A DNA stretch of 64,000 nucleotides, taken from assembly GCA_019359375.1 (NCBI GenBank), contig JAHHHL010000014.1:1-64000 (forward strand). Reading direction: 5' to 3'. Shown here piece by piece: positions 1 through 7,054 of the stretch. The position numbers and the translations under genes are program-made. The stretch is from Lyngbya sp. HA4199-MV5 (GTDB lineage Bacteria; Cyanobacteriota; Cyanobacteriia; Leptolyngbyales; Leptolyngbyaceae). Positions within the stretch are counted from its first letter, which is position 1; each line of letters opens with the position of its first letter. Under the pieces are notes generated by a model. That model worked only from the letters and a program-made list of their open reading frames with translations, was not told the origin of the DNA and made no database searches.

Positions 1-52
1 GGTCTTCGATTTGAGCGGGGGGCAGGGTTTTCCGTTGGTCTGAATACTCCAT
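1..52 (-). CDS. Partial N-terminus of an unknown protein (window edge)
   Basis: Reading leftwards from an ATG at 52-50 there is an open frame of 17 codons (MEYSDQRKTLPPAQIED) that runs off the left edge. A purine-rich AAGGGA lies about 8 bases upstream of the ATG and could be a ribosome binding site. The fragment is too short to assign to a family, and it is listed only because the frame is open, has an ATG and a plausible binding site, and leaves room for a gene outside the window. Confidence 0.35.
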   Translation of the reverse strand, partial: MEYSDQRKTLPPAQIED

Positions 53-189
53 GCTGCTCGTCCCTTGTTACTCGAAAAGGAACTTCCACTCTACTCGATT
101 CGGTAGTCTCTTTTATAGGAACCGCCTAACGCCATTCCGCCATACAGCAGTGCCCCTGCTGCTTAAATGTTTTTCATCAAAAAGCGTTC

Positions 190-296
190 AACCAAGCTAC
201 TCATTATGAGTCATCTGGTGCTCTACCAGGCAACTTCAACCATTTTGGCATGAGGACGCGTCGGGGTAGCCCTTCACCCGTATGGGTAATTTTTTC
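190..296 (+). ncRNA. Candidate small RNA or leader with three hairpins and a T-run
   Basis: The 53-374 gap has no convincing gene. Within it three short hairpins follow one another: ACTCAT/ATGAGT (199-211), CTGGT/ACCAG (215-229) and ACCC/GGGT (276-287), the last followed by TAATTTTTT. This is the layout of a small transcript with an intrinsic terminator. The stems are short, no promoter is clear, and no known RNA family is recognised. Tentative. Confidence 0.2.
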
Positions 297-374
297 AAAA
301 AATTCTGAAATCGTTTAAATCTGCATGGATGATAACAACGTATATCTTTTATCCCTGTTGAGCTTGGCAAATCT

Positions 375-548
375 ATGCATAAACGCTTTTGGTATTTGCA
401 ATGGGGGGCATCTATCTACCTTGTTCGCTCTTGTACGATCGCGCACCTGCCCTTTCTAAGAACACCCGTTTTTGGCTCTAAAGACGAAGCCTTAGCCTAC
501 CGTGATTGGTTGTCTTCGTATGCCTTACATCTAGAAACATTCGAGTAG
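375..548 (+). CDS. Small hypothetical protein, 57 aa
   Basis: An ATG-started frame of 57 codons encodes a basic, aromatic-rich N-terminus (MHKRFWYLQWGASIYLV) and an acidic tail with a pattern FGSKDEALAYRDWLSSY that reads like a short helical domain. There is no strong ribosome binding site; GAGC lies about 10 bases upstream. It does not overlap another gene and no frame on either strand competes with it. I do not recognise a family. It could be a genuine small cyanobacterial protein or a chance frame. Confidence 0.4.
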   Translation: MHKRFWYLQWGASIYLVRSCTIAHLPFLRTPVFGSKDEALAYRDWLSSYALHLETFE

Positions 549-657
549 AAGCCTGATCTGGACACAGCGCTTGGCAAGAGACTGACACCACAGCGACATA
601 CGGGCTTCGAGCCGTTGTGTCACTGTGATGTGTGGAATCTTAAACAGGAGCGATCGC

Positions 658-978
658 ATGCACAAACTGACAGCGCTGGTTAGTACGACTCTGCCCTTAT
701 TGCTAACGGCGGCCTTACATAATCCGTCCCTTGCGGGTCAAATGTCGGGTGCGCCCAGACCCTCTGCAAGTGGGCAAAACGCAATGATCACTGGCACTCA
801 CCTTCGTGGGCAGGTCGTTTCGTTTACCAGGACAACATTAACGCTGAAACTGGCAAACGGGAAGCAGAAGACGGTTCAAGTCACACCCCGTCAAATGGGA
901 CAACTAAAGCTGCACAAGGGACAAACCGTAGCCGTTGTAGCGAAAGGGAGTAAGGCAGAGACGGTTTCAACTCACTAG
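658..978 (+). CDS. Small secreted protein with a C-terminal beta-type domain
   Basis: The start at 658 is chosen over an upstream ATG because AGGAG lies 8 bases before it and it opens a signal peptide (MHKLTALVSTTLPLLLTAAL, then a likely SLAG cleavage region). The mature part is about 85 residues; its second half (RGQVVSFTRTTLTLKLANGK, then KTVQVTP and KGQTVAVVAKG) looks like a small beta-barrel similar in style to DUF5666-type domains. Function is unknown and the product is probably periplasmic. The TAG stop at 976-978 lies in the left edge of a 130 bp MITE-like element, so the native C-terminus may have been altered by that insertion. Confidence 0.65.
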   Translation: MHKLTALVSTTLPLLLTAALHNPSLAGQMSGAPRPSASGQNAMITGTHLRGQVVSFTRTTLTLKLANGKQKTVQVTPRQMGQLKLHKGQTVAVVAKGSKAETVSTH

Positions 979-1104
979 AGCGCGTCATCAATTCAGCTCG
1001 AAACCTCTGATATCAGCATGATCGCGCTCGCCTCAACACACGAGGCTAGGGGCTGGAACCCTTGCTGTAAGAGGTGTGTAGTCGTAATTGATAACAGTCC
1101 CTAG
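975..1104. repeat. MITE-like element, copy 1 of 6
   Basis: A 130 bp unit runs from CTAG to CTAG with terminal inverted repeats: the left end reads GCGTCATCAATT and the right end ends AATTGATAACAG, matching the consensus TGTCATCAATTA. It contains the internal motif GGCTAGGGGCTGGAACCC shared by all copies. TA flanks both ends, consistent with a TA target-site duplication. This copy is among the most diverged (left CTAGAGCGCG, right GATAACAGTCC). Its left TAG is the stop codon of the upstream gene. Confidence 0.85.
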
Positions 1105-1391
1105 CCCAACGCCAGTCTCCACCCAATGGGGTAAGGGAGTTGCAGGAAAATAAGGTCCCGATCGATAAGGTGTGTCAGGCGCTAGCCGTAACGCATTGCA
1201 GGTATCTTATGTCTACGCAACTCCCTGAGCTACTTAGAAATGGTTGCACCTGGTTGGCAGCAAGAAGTAAGCTTACGCATCCGTGCTCTTGACACGGTAG
1301 TGTGTTCAATCGGTCACTCACGATGCGTGCGACAGGTTGGAATAAATGTTGTTAGCAAGAAACTCCCATCGAAATCTGTGATGAGACAGGC
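1105..1391. other. Gap without a gene between repeat and tRNA promoter
   Basis: About 290 bases with no convincing coding frame. The frames open here read as shadows, with no ribosome binding site and arginine/cysteine-rich translations. No hairpin, known RNA or repeat was recognised apart from the tRNA promoter at the right edge. Confidence 0.4.
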
Positions 1392-1397
1392 TATACT
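1392..1397 (+). promoter_or_regulatory. Likely -10 box for tRNA-Pro
   Basis: TATACT lies 18 bases before the first base of the tRNA, a normal distance for a -10 hexamer with a short 5' leader. No good -35 hexamer is visible at 16-18 bases upstream, so this is a partial promoter call. Confidence 0.45.
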
Positions 1398-1414
1398 GAT
1401 TAGGTCGCAAACTA

Positions 1415-1488
1415 CGGGATGTAGCGCAGCTTGGTAGCGCGCCTGCTTTGGGAGCAGGATGCCGCAGGTTCGAATCCTGTCATCCCGA
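1415..1488 (+). tRNA. tRNA-Pro (anticodon UGG)
   Basis: A full cloverleaf is visible. The acceptor arms CGGGATG and CATCCCG pair, followed by an A discriminator; the D-arm region reads GCGCAGCTTGGTAGCGC; the anticodon stem CCTGC/GCAGG encloses the loop with TGG at positions 34-36; the T-arm is CAGGTTCGAATCCTG. CCA is not encoded. The anticodon UGG reads proline codons. A MITE-like copy starts 22 bases downstream. Confidence 0.95.
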
Positions 1489-1509
1489 TTGGTTTTAGGG
1501 ATCGAAGTG

Positions 1510-1640
1510 TTAGGGCGCGTCATCAATTAGCTCCAAAATCTTGCGGTATCAGCATTGTCGCGCCTGCCCCAACACACCAGTCTAGGGGATGGAACCCTTT
1601 CTAAGAGGCATGTGTAGTTGTAACTGGTGACAGCCCCTAG
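1510..1640. repeat. MITE-like element, copy 2 of 6
   Basis: A 131 bp copy from TTAG to CTAG with left end AGGGCGCGTCATCAATTAG and right end GGTGACAGCCCCTAG. It has the internal GTCTAGGGGATGGAACCC version of the shared core. It lies between tRNA-Pro and the end of the toxin gene, so it interrupts neither. Confidence 0.88.
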
Positions 1641-1748
1641 ACTTCTTGCCTTTTGTCAAGAAGAGACAGGAGCAGAAAAATCTCATCGGTTCTGATGTGG
1701 AAAGTCAGCTACCGAAGCCCAGCGTTCTTGATCGCATGGGAGGAATGC

Positions 1749-2096
1749 CTAGGCATTTGCTTTCTGCCGGTGATTTGTCCGATCGAGATACTCGTAGAAC
1801 AGTGATTGCGTCAGTGCAATTTCATAAGCGTTCTTCTGAGGCACCACCATAATCCCGGCATGTCGCTTACCTGCTTCTATGTACTGGAGATGCAGCCGCT
1901 CAAAGTCAACTCGATTATGAATCAAGACACATCTACTCACAGATGTTGCAAATTCAAGCGGCTCTCGGTCTGTTCTACCAAAGGTCGCTTGTTCAAGTAC
2001 GGTCATGACATCCAAACCGCGCGATCGCAGCAACGTGGCAACCAATGCCGACATATCCTCATCGGTGTAAAGTGCTGCAAGTGTCACAGTGCGCAT
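1749..2096 (-). CDS. DUF5615 PIN-like toxin
   Basis: A 115-residue protein of the DUF5615 (Mut7-C-like, PIN-fold) family, the predicted RNase toxin partner of DUF433 proteins. The sequence shows the family order: acidic N-terminal motif LYTDEDM, the segment RSRGLDVMTVLEQ, then HNRVDFERLH and HAGIMVV. These supply the acidic residues expected of a PIN-type metal site. Its start overlaps the end of the DUF433 gene by 13 bp, so the two are almost certainly co-transcribed with antitoxin first. The toxin activity is inferred from the family and has not been shown for this protein. Confidence 0.85.
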   Translation of the reverse strand: MRTVTLAALYTDEDMSALVATLLRSRGLDVMTVLEQATFGRTDREPLEFATSVSRCVLIHNRVDFERLHLQYIEAGKRHAGIMVVPQKNAYEIALTQSLFYEYLDRTNHRQKANA

Positions 2097-2377
2097 AACA
2101 CAGACCTTACGCAGGGGTGAACTAAGGCATCAGGCACTCGATTGCGCTCAATGGATTCATTAATTTTTGCTTGATGATCGAGATAGAAGCTCAAGGCATC
2201 AAACACTTGCGCGAGGATCAGATGGGGCAGATGGTTCAAAATTTCTTCTGGCATAATGCCTAGCCGCCACAAACCAACGATCGCACGAACAGATGTGCGA
2301 GTGCCTAGAATAACTGGCTCTCCACTCAAAATCTCAGTGTTGCGAGTGACATAACGGGAGAGGGTTTCAGCCGACAT
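2084..2377 (-). CDS. DUF433 antitoxin
   Basis: A 97-residue DUF433 protein, a winged-helix-like DNA-binding antitoxin that pairs with DUF5615 toxins. The hallmark run is present: GEPVILGTRTSVRAIVGLW followed by GIMPEEILNHLPHL and VFDALSFYLDH. It is the first gene of a two-gene module, transcribed leftwards and overlapping the toxin start, which suits translational coupling. Antitoxins of this kind usually autoregulate, but no operator was identified upstream. Confidence 0.87.
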   Translation of the reverse strand: MSAETLSRYVTRNTEILSGEPVILGTRTSVRAIVGLWRLGIMPEEILNHLPHLILAQVFDALSFYLDHQAKINESIERNRVPDALVHPCVRSVLCAL

Positions 2378-2448
2378 AGAATGAAGCGTTTAGTAGGAGC
2401 CGAGTTTTCCTCATCCTACCAAGCGATGTAAGAGTTGCTCAACAAGGT

Positions 2449-2472
2449 GCTGGGTTCGTGCTTTAACCCAGC
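2449..2472. repeat. Perfect 8 bp inverted repeat hairpin
   Basis: GCTGGGTT and AACCCAGC flank an 8-base loop upstream of the DUF433 gene. There is no T-run on either side, so it is more likely a REP-like intergenic hairpin than a terminator. Only one copy was seen in this window. Confidence 0.5.
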
Positions 2473-2549
2473 CTACGCGAGAAGGGCGATCGCACTACAG
2501 CAAGGAGCGATCGAGCTAGACCATCAGTGTTGGGATTTGAGGTCTCGAT

Positions 2550-2759
2550 TCAACTTGGTGAGGGGGGAACGCGCTTGACAACCCTTGGGGGTAATGAAGC
2601 CATTGCAGAATATTCTTTGTTGCAATCAGGGCAATAATACTCTTCTCTCTCGTTATGACCAGCTTGCTTGATGATACTCACACTGAACAAACACCCACAC
2701 TCACACCGAATTTCCTCTTCATCATCCAAGTATGGATTTCTTGCTGCCCAATCACTCAT
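2550..2759 (-). CDS. Small zinc-ribbon protein
   Basis: A 69-residue acidic protein with two cysteine pairs, CECGC near residue 19 and YCPDC near residue 42, spaced as in a zinc ribbon. The sequence between them is charged (KQAGHNEREEYY). The C-terminus is basic and proline-rich. No named family is recognised. Base composition is more AT-rich than the neighbours and there is no HIP1 site inside it, which hints at recent acquisition. Confidence 0.6.
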   Translation of the reverse strand: MSDWAARNPYLDDEEEIRCECGCLFSVSIIKQAGHNEREEYYCPDCNKEYSAMASLPPRVVKRVPPSPS

Positions 2760-2955
2760 AGCGGTAGTTTATTTAAGTAAAGGACAAGTAATTCAAAACT
2801 CTTGCAGTTTAACGGCTCGGTGCAGCGACGGCAAGTAACCTTAGCTTCCAGACTAGAGGCTTTCGACCGTCCGCTGCTACCAAATAGTTAGACTTGGGGA
2901 TGACTGACACAATAAGACTTTTTCGATTTTCTAGGTTCGTTTGTGTTAACTGTCA

Positions 2956-3354
2956 TCATAATCCGAATGATTGTTTCATAAGTGCTGAAAGAATCTGTAT
3001 AAGAACTCCTATTGTGACTGCACCACCTTTTTCATTAACAGTTTTCATGGCTTTCTTCCATCGATTTTCATCTCGTGCGGAATCTAGAAAGTCGTGCCCT
3101 GCCATTGTCAGTCGATCAATTACAACTCCTGAAGGAGCATCGTATGTCCTCCCAAGATCTCGAACTTCTGCCAAACCAGCATCGCCAAGAAGCAGTATGT
3201 GCTCGCACACCTCTCCAAAATTGCGTTCGCCAATATCGAGCTTATAATGCTGCGATGAATATTGTGCTCCATCAGTAACCACCATTGGGTATCCGCCCCC
3301 ACAAGATTCTGCTTGATTTATAATCCAGCGAAGCAAATCCCAGTCACGCTTCAT
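2956..3354 (-). CDS. DUF2513 family protein
   Basis: A 132-residue DUF2513 protein. The family signature is clear: N-terminal MKRDWDLLRWIINQAE, central LGDAGLAEV, and C-terminal LTMAGHDFLDSARDENRWKKA. DUF2513 proteins are widespread small proteins often found on mobile elements and phage; their function is not known. The gene stands alone in an AT-rich stretch without HIP1 sites next to the zinc-ribbon gene, so both may have arrived together. Confidence 0.85.
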   Translation of the reverse strand: MKRDWDLLRWIINQAESCGGGYPMVVTDGAQYSSQHYKLDIGERNFGEVCEHILLLGDAGLAEVRDLGRTYDAPSGVVIDRLTMAGHDFLDSARDENRWKKAMKTVNEKGGAVTIGVLIQILSALMKQSFGL

Positions 3355-3569
3355 AGTTTTCTATTAAATCAAAGTCTAACTATGCATGTCAGTGTTAGCT
3401 CTGCTGGATGAGCAGGCATATTCTAAGAATTATCCATCACATTTGCAGGATACCACTCTCGTTTTCAAGAGTTAAACAGCATTTTTGCAAGTTAAGTCCG
3501 GGTTTCGGGATGTTATTCGTGCCTTGTGTCTACAATGAAGTGTAGCGCCCTGATTGAGCTAACGGTTTT

Positions 3570-3779
3570 ATGCCCGAAAGCGTTGAGATCCCGATCGAAC
3601 TAGCCCAATTTGAGCTTCCCTATGCGGTTCAAGCACGCTTACAGCTCTTGTTGGATCGGCAAGATGAAGGCTATCCGCTCTCTCAGATAGAACGACAGGA
3701 AGCAGAAGGGCTTGTTGAATTAGCAGAATTTCTGTCTCTACTGCGTTTGCGCTCAACACGAGTGACGAAGCAAGCATAA
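3570..3779 (+). CDS. Small hypothetical partner of the HNH nuclease
   Basis: A 69-residue leucine-rich acidic protein (IELAQFELPYAVQARLQLLL, then QEAEGLVELAEFLSLLRLR) predicted to be all-helical. Its TAA stop at 3777-3779 is followed at once by the ATG of the HNH gene, so the two should be translated as a coupled pair. I know of similar small helical genes placed ahead of HNH genes in cyanobacteria, but no function is established. A role as inhibitor or partner is inference from position only. Confidence 0.7.
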   Translation: MPESVEIPIELAQFELPYAVQARLQLLLDRQDEGYPLSQIERQEAEGLVELAEFLSLLRLRSTRVTKQA

Positions 3780-4193
3780 ATGGCAACGATCCCGGCTTCT
3801 CTGCGTCGATTGGTTATTCAAAGAGCGAACGATCGATGTGAATATTGCGGCATAGCGCAGATGGGTCAGGTTGCGACGTTTCATGTCGATCACATCGTTC
3901 CTGTCGTAGCAGGTGGCGAAACAACTGCTGAGAATCTGGCTCTTGCCTGTGTTTCCTGCTCACTTCGTAAAGGAGCACGGCAAGCCCTCAAGGACTCGGA
4001 GACGGGTGAAGTTGTCTTCATCTTTAATCCTCGTCAACAGGTCTGGAAAGAACATTTTGGCTGGAACGACACGCAAGTTGTCGGGTTGACTGCTATAGGT
4101 CGAGCAACGGTACAAGCACTTGCTTTAAATCGTCCCATGCTGTTGGCAATTCGGGCAGAAGAGGCATTGCTGGGTCGTCATCCGCCGCCGTAA
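3780..4193 (+). CDS. HNH endonuclease
   Basis: A 137-residue HNH nuclease. A zinc knuckle is formed by CEYC (residues 20-23) and CVSC (57-60); the catalytic core is HVDHIVP at 35-41, with Asn52 in AENL as the central HNH residue and Arg/Lys in SLRKGA following. The C-terminal half (FNPRQQVWKEHFGW) is the extension common in cyanobacterial HNH proteins of this type. It begins immediately after a small upstream gene. Substrate is unknown; it could be a host nuclease or a remnant of a mobile element. Confidence 0.88.
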   Translation: MATIPASLRRLVIQRANDRCEYCGIAQMGQVATFHVDHIVPVVAGGETTAENLALACVSCSLRKGARQALKDSETGEVVFIFNPRQQVWKEHFGWNDTQVVGLTAIGRATVQALALNRPMLLAIRAEEALLGRHPPP

Positions 4194-4313
4194 TTTGTGT
4201 TTGTGAGTGTTCCTCGATCGGTTTGGGAATCCTGATGACTATGCCTTGAAGCCATCTTGCGCCGATCGGCAACAGTCTGACTTACCCATTCATCAATCAA
4301 TCAGGAGCGTCGT

Positions 4314-4817
4314 ATGCCCTATCAAAACATCAGCGCATCCCTTTCAGAACAGGACATTGAGCAGGTTAAAGCTGCGTTTGTCACGATTCAGCAAATGCTA
4401 CCGTTTCTCGTGAACCTAACAGCAGAAGAACGTCGCCGACTGCTCAAAATGGGCGATAAAAGTCTTGCTTTTGTAAGCAATAGCCTGACGATCGCGCAGG
4501 CAAACCCCGATGTGCTGCCAGCCAGCTTTGACCTTACAGAATTTGGGCGTGATTATCGGTTGATGACCGTCCTTACCGAGTTTTTGTTTAGCTTGCGGCA
4601 GTTGACCGAGCAGGTGGATGATACGTTGATGGCGGTGAGCAGTGAAGCGATGACTAGCAGCCTGGGTGTGTATGACTATATCAAGATGGCTGCGAAGACC
4701 CGACCGGGGCTAAAAAGCTCGGCAGAGCAGTTAGGTGAGCGGTTTAAAGCAATTAAGGGACGATCGCCGAAGACTGCGAATGGGCAAGCAGCAGGGGAAC
4801 GGGTGGAGGTGAGCTAG
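4314..4817 (+). CDS. Conserved hypothetical helical protein, 167 aa
   Basis: A 167-residue soluble helical protein beginning MPYQNISASLSEQDIEQVKA, preceded by AGGAG at 4302-4306. It contains TAEERRRLLKMGDKSLAFV and LYDYIKMAA-like segments (GVYDYIKMAAKTRPGLK) typical of an uncharacterised bacterial family that I recognise by style but cannot name. No signal peptide, no cysteines, and a disordered polar tail. It stands alone. Function unknown. Confidence 0.8.
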   Translation: MPYQNISASLSEQDIEQVKAAFVTIQQMLPFLVNLTAEERRRLLKMGDKSLAFVSNSLTIAQANPDVLPASFDLTEFGRDYRLMTVLTEFLFSLRQLTEQVDDTLMAVSSEAMTSSLGVYDYIKMAAKTRPGLKSSAEQLGERFKAIKGRSPKTANGQAAGERVEVS

Positions 4818-4885
4818 GTGAGAGTCGAGAGTGGGGAGTCGGGAGTCGGGGCTAAGGTGTGATGTATTGCGGTCGAGGCTGGGAG

Positions 4886-5159
4886 ACTCATTCACGAGCT
4901 TCTGAGTGTCTTTAATGAGTCTCGGATAGTCGAAAATGAGCCTGACGATGTTGGTGAATGAGTCTTGGAGGCTCTTTAATGAGGTTGCGGCTACTCATTA
5001 ATGTATATCGGAGGCTCGTTAATGAGTGCTGGAGGCTGGTGAATGAGTCTTTGATGGTCGTGAATGAGGTATGTGAGGTTCATTCACGGGTTTCTGAGTC
5101 TCATTGATGGGTATCAGATACCTCATTCATGAGTCTTTGATCGTCGTAAATGAGTCTTA
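4886..5159. repeat. Degenerate 21-22 bp tandem repeat array, about 13 units
   Basis: About 275 bases are made of 21-22 bp units of the form ATGAGTCTTNGANGNTCNTNA. Examples are ATGAGTCTTTGATGGTCGTG (plus A) and ATGAGTGCTGGAGGCTGGTG (plus A). Unit lengths vary between 21 and 22, so the array is not an in-frame protein repeat, and stop codons fall in all frames. It fills the space between two genes that converge on it. Confidence 0.8.
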
Positions 5160-5167
5160 CTTCTGGG

Positions 5168-5248
5168 ACTTACGCAAACCTCGGAGGTTTCAACCAAAAA
5201 GCAAGCAGCGTGACCAGCATAGTGCTTAAACCTCCGAGGTTTTGGTCA
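5168..5248. repeat. AACCTCCGAGGTT family element, copy A
   Basis: The segment starts ACTTACGCAAACCTCGGAGG, continues through a spacer, and closes with AAACCTCCGAGGTTTTGGTC. Read in reverse complement it matches the copy at 58378-58471, including the ACTTACGCA end. The right end is truncated just before the stop codon of the carbamoylase gene. Confidence 0.75.
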
Positions 5249-5255
5249 GCCCGAA

Positions 5256-6500
5256 TTACTCGATCGGATACACCTTATCCAACTGCAAAAAGGTGTGCAG
5301 CAGAACGTTTGCGCCTTGGGTGCAATGTTCGGGAGAGGTGTATTCATCCACAGAGTGACTGATGCCACCCTGACTGGGGACAAAGATCATGCCCATATCG
5401 GTGAAGCGTCCAATTTCCTGGGCATCGTGTCCAGCACGGCTGGGAAGGCAGGTATAGGGCAGATTCAGTTGTTCAGAGACGTGTTTGATGACCTCTTTAA
5501 TGTGAGGAGCAGCGAGGGTCGGCAGGATGTGAAGGGTTTCGCGGAGGGTGAAGGCAGTATGGGTAGTAGCGGCGATCGCGGTGAACTCGTCCTTCATGCG
5601 GCTGACCAGTAGTTCTAAGTGCTCCTGAGACAAATCGCGCAAGTCGATGCGAAAATCAACGTTACCGGGAACGGTGTTGGTGGCATTGGGCGACACATTC
5701 AAATAGCCAACGGTGGCAACCTGATCACCCGGAATTTCGGTGCCAATTTTGTTCACAGCTAGCACCATTTGAGCTGCCGCAACCAGGGCATCTTTTCGCA
5801 TGTGCATGGGGGTTGTCCCTGCGTGGTTCATGCGTCCCATGACGTTCACGGCAAAGCGATACTGCCCCACAATGCCATCCACTACGCCGATCGGCAGTTC
5901 CAGATGTTCCAGCACGCCGCCCTGCTCTACGTGGAGTTCTACAAACGCGGCAACTTCTGAGCGATCGCGCTTCGCCGTAGGAATTTGCGACCAATCGCCG
6001 CCAGCTTTCTCTAGACAGGTTTGAATGGGTGAACCATCCAGACGCGCATAATATTCGGGTGGCTCCTTCACTTCGCCTGCCATTGCTTTACAGCCCAGTA
6101 CCGATCGTTCTTCGTCGGTAAATACAATCACTTCCAGCGGGTGATCAAGCCGGATATTAGCTTCGTGGAGCGATCGCACCACTTCAATGCCTGCCAGCAC
6201 GCCCAGACAGCCATCGTAGCGACCTGCCACAGGCACCGTATCAATATGGGAGCCTGTCGCCAGTGCCGCCGCATTCTCATAGCGTCCAGCGTACCGTCCA
6301 ATGATGTTACCCGCCGCATCCATGCGAACCGTCATGCCAGCGGCAGTCATCCAGCCTTTCACCTGTTGACGAGCGAGTAAATCATCGGTTGTAAAGGCAA
6401 CCCGACTGACACCTCCGTCTGGCAGTTTGCCAATTTCTGCCAGTTGAAACAGCGTGCGGTTGAGGCGATCGCCATTGACGGTGAGTGTAGAAACAGGCAT
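5256..6500 (-). CDS. Zn-dependent hydantoinase/carbamoylase-family amidase
   Basis: A 414-residue M20-like metal-dependent amidase of the N-carbamoyl-L-amino acid hydrolase / allantoate amidohydrolase family. Metal-binding motifs are visible: GSHIDTVPVAGRYDG, the EE pair in VFTDEERS, the LHVEQGG histidine, and the C-terminal RAGHDAQEIG and GISHSVDEYT. It hydrolyses a carbamoyl or ureido group from its substrate; the exact one cannot be read from sequence. The start at 6500 is preferred over an upstream ATG because GAGGGG lies 6 bases before it. The neighbour on the other strand is an allophanate-hydrolase-like protein, which fits ureide or urea-derivative metabolism. Confidence 0.9.
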   Translation of the reverse strand: MPVSTLTVNGDRLNRTLFQLAEIGKLPDGGVSRVAFTTDDLLARQQVKGWMTAAGMTVRMDAAGNIIGRYAGRYENAAALATGSHIDTVPVAGRYDGCLGVLAGIEVVRSLHEANIRLDHPLEVIVFTDEERSVLGCKAMAGEVKEPPEYYARLDGSPIQTCLEKAGGDWSQIPTAKRDRSEVAAFVELHVEQGGVLEHLELPIGVVDGIVGQYRFAVNVMGRMNHAGTTPMHMRKDALVAAAQMVLAVNKIGTEIPGDQVATVGYLNVSPNATNTVPGNVDFRIDLRDLSQEHLELLVSRMKDEFTAIAATTHTAFTLRETLHILPTLAAPHIKEVIKHVSEQLNLPYTCLPSRAGHDAQEIGRFTDMGMIFVPSQGGISHSVDEYTSPEHCTQGANVLLHTFLQLDKVYPIE

Positions 6501-6637
6501 AAGTATCCCCTCGATCGTGATGTGCAATAGTCCTGGCTTGTCACGCAGACCTGGCTTGTAACAAAGACCTGCTAACCCTAAACTTAGAACAATCGAACGG
6601 AACGTAGTAGTTCAGGCTGTACAAAACTAGGGACACA

Positions 6638-7054
6638 ATGACCGAAACAACTGGTGTGAGAGTCTTTATTTGTGGTTCGGCGCTGCGGGGACAGCCCGAT
6701 CACGGTAATTTGCAGGCGGCGACCTTTATCCGCGAAGCCAAAACGCGTCCACAGTATCGCCTGCACTCGGCGGCAAATGGTTGGCATCCCGCAATTTACG
6801 AGGTCAGTGAGGGAGGCATTTCTATTCCCGGTGAAGTGTATGAGCTGACGATCGACCAGTATGAACACCTTCTGGCTACCGAACCACCGGATATGTATCC
6901 GGCTGATGTGGTGCTGGAGGATGGCGAAGTGCTGACCGCGATTCTCTATCCTCGTGAACTGGTCGAGAAACACGGCTGGGAAGATATTTCGCATCTCGGC
7001 GGTTGGGCGGCGTATAAAGCGGGAGTCGGGAGTCGGGAGTCGGGAGTGGGGTGA
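6638..7054 (+). CDS. Allophanate hydrolase C-domain-like / gamma-glutamylcyclotransferase-fold protein
   Basis: A 138-residue protein of the AtzF C-terminal type with the gamma-glutamylcyclotransferase fold: VFICGSALRGQPDHGNL (residues 9-25), TRPQYRLHSAANGWHPAI, GEVYELT and ILYPRELVEKHGWEDIS. Standalone versions are common next to amidohydrolase genes. It probably acts in turnover of an allophanate or ureido compound; this is inference from family and from the divergent carbamoylase gene. The last ten residues (GVGSRESGVG) are encoded by a GGGAGTC heptamer repeat that has run into the frame. The stop overlaps the next gene's GTG start (GTGA). Confidence 0.82.
   Translation: MTETTGVRVFICGSALRGQPDHGNLQAATFIREAKTRPQYRLHSAANGWHPAIYEVSEGGISIPGEVYELTIDQYEHLLATEPPDMYPADVVLEDGEVLTAILYPRELVEKHGWEDISHLGGWAAYKAGVGSRESGVG

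Noticed and set aside
1240-1526. Short frames across the tRNA-Pro gene
   Set aside because: They overlap a clear tRNA and read as shadows.
4886-5159. CRISPR array reading of the tandem repeats
   Set aside because: The units are contiguous with no unique spacers, vary in length and are degenerate; no cas genes are nearby.
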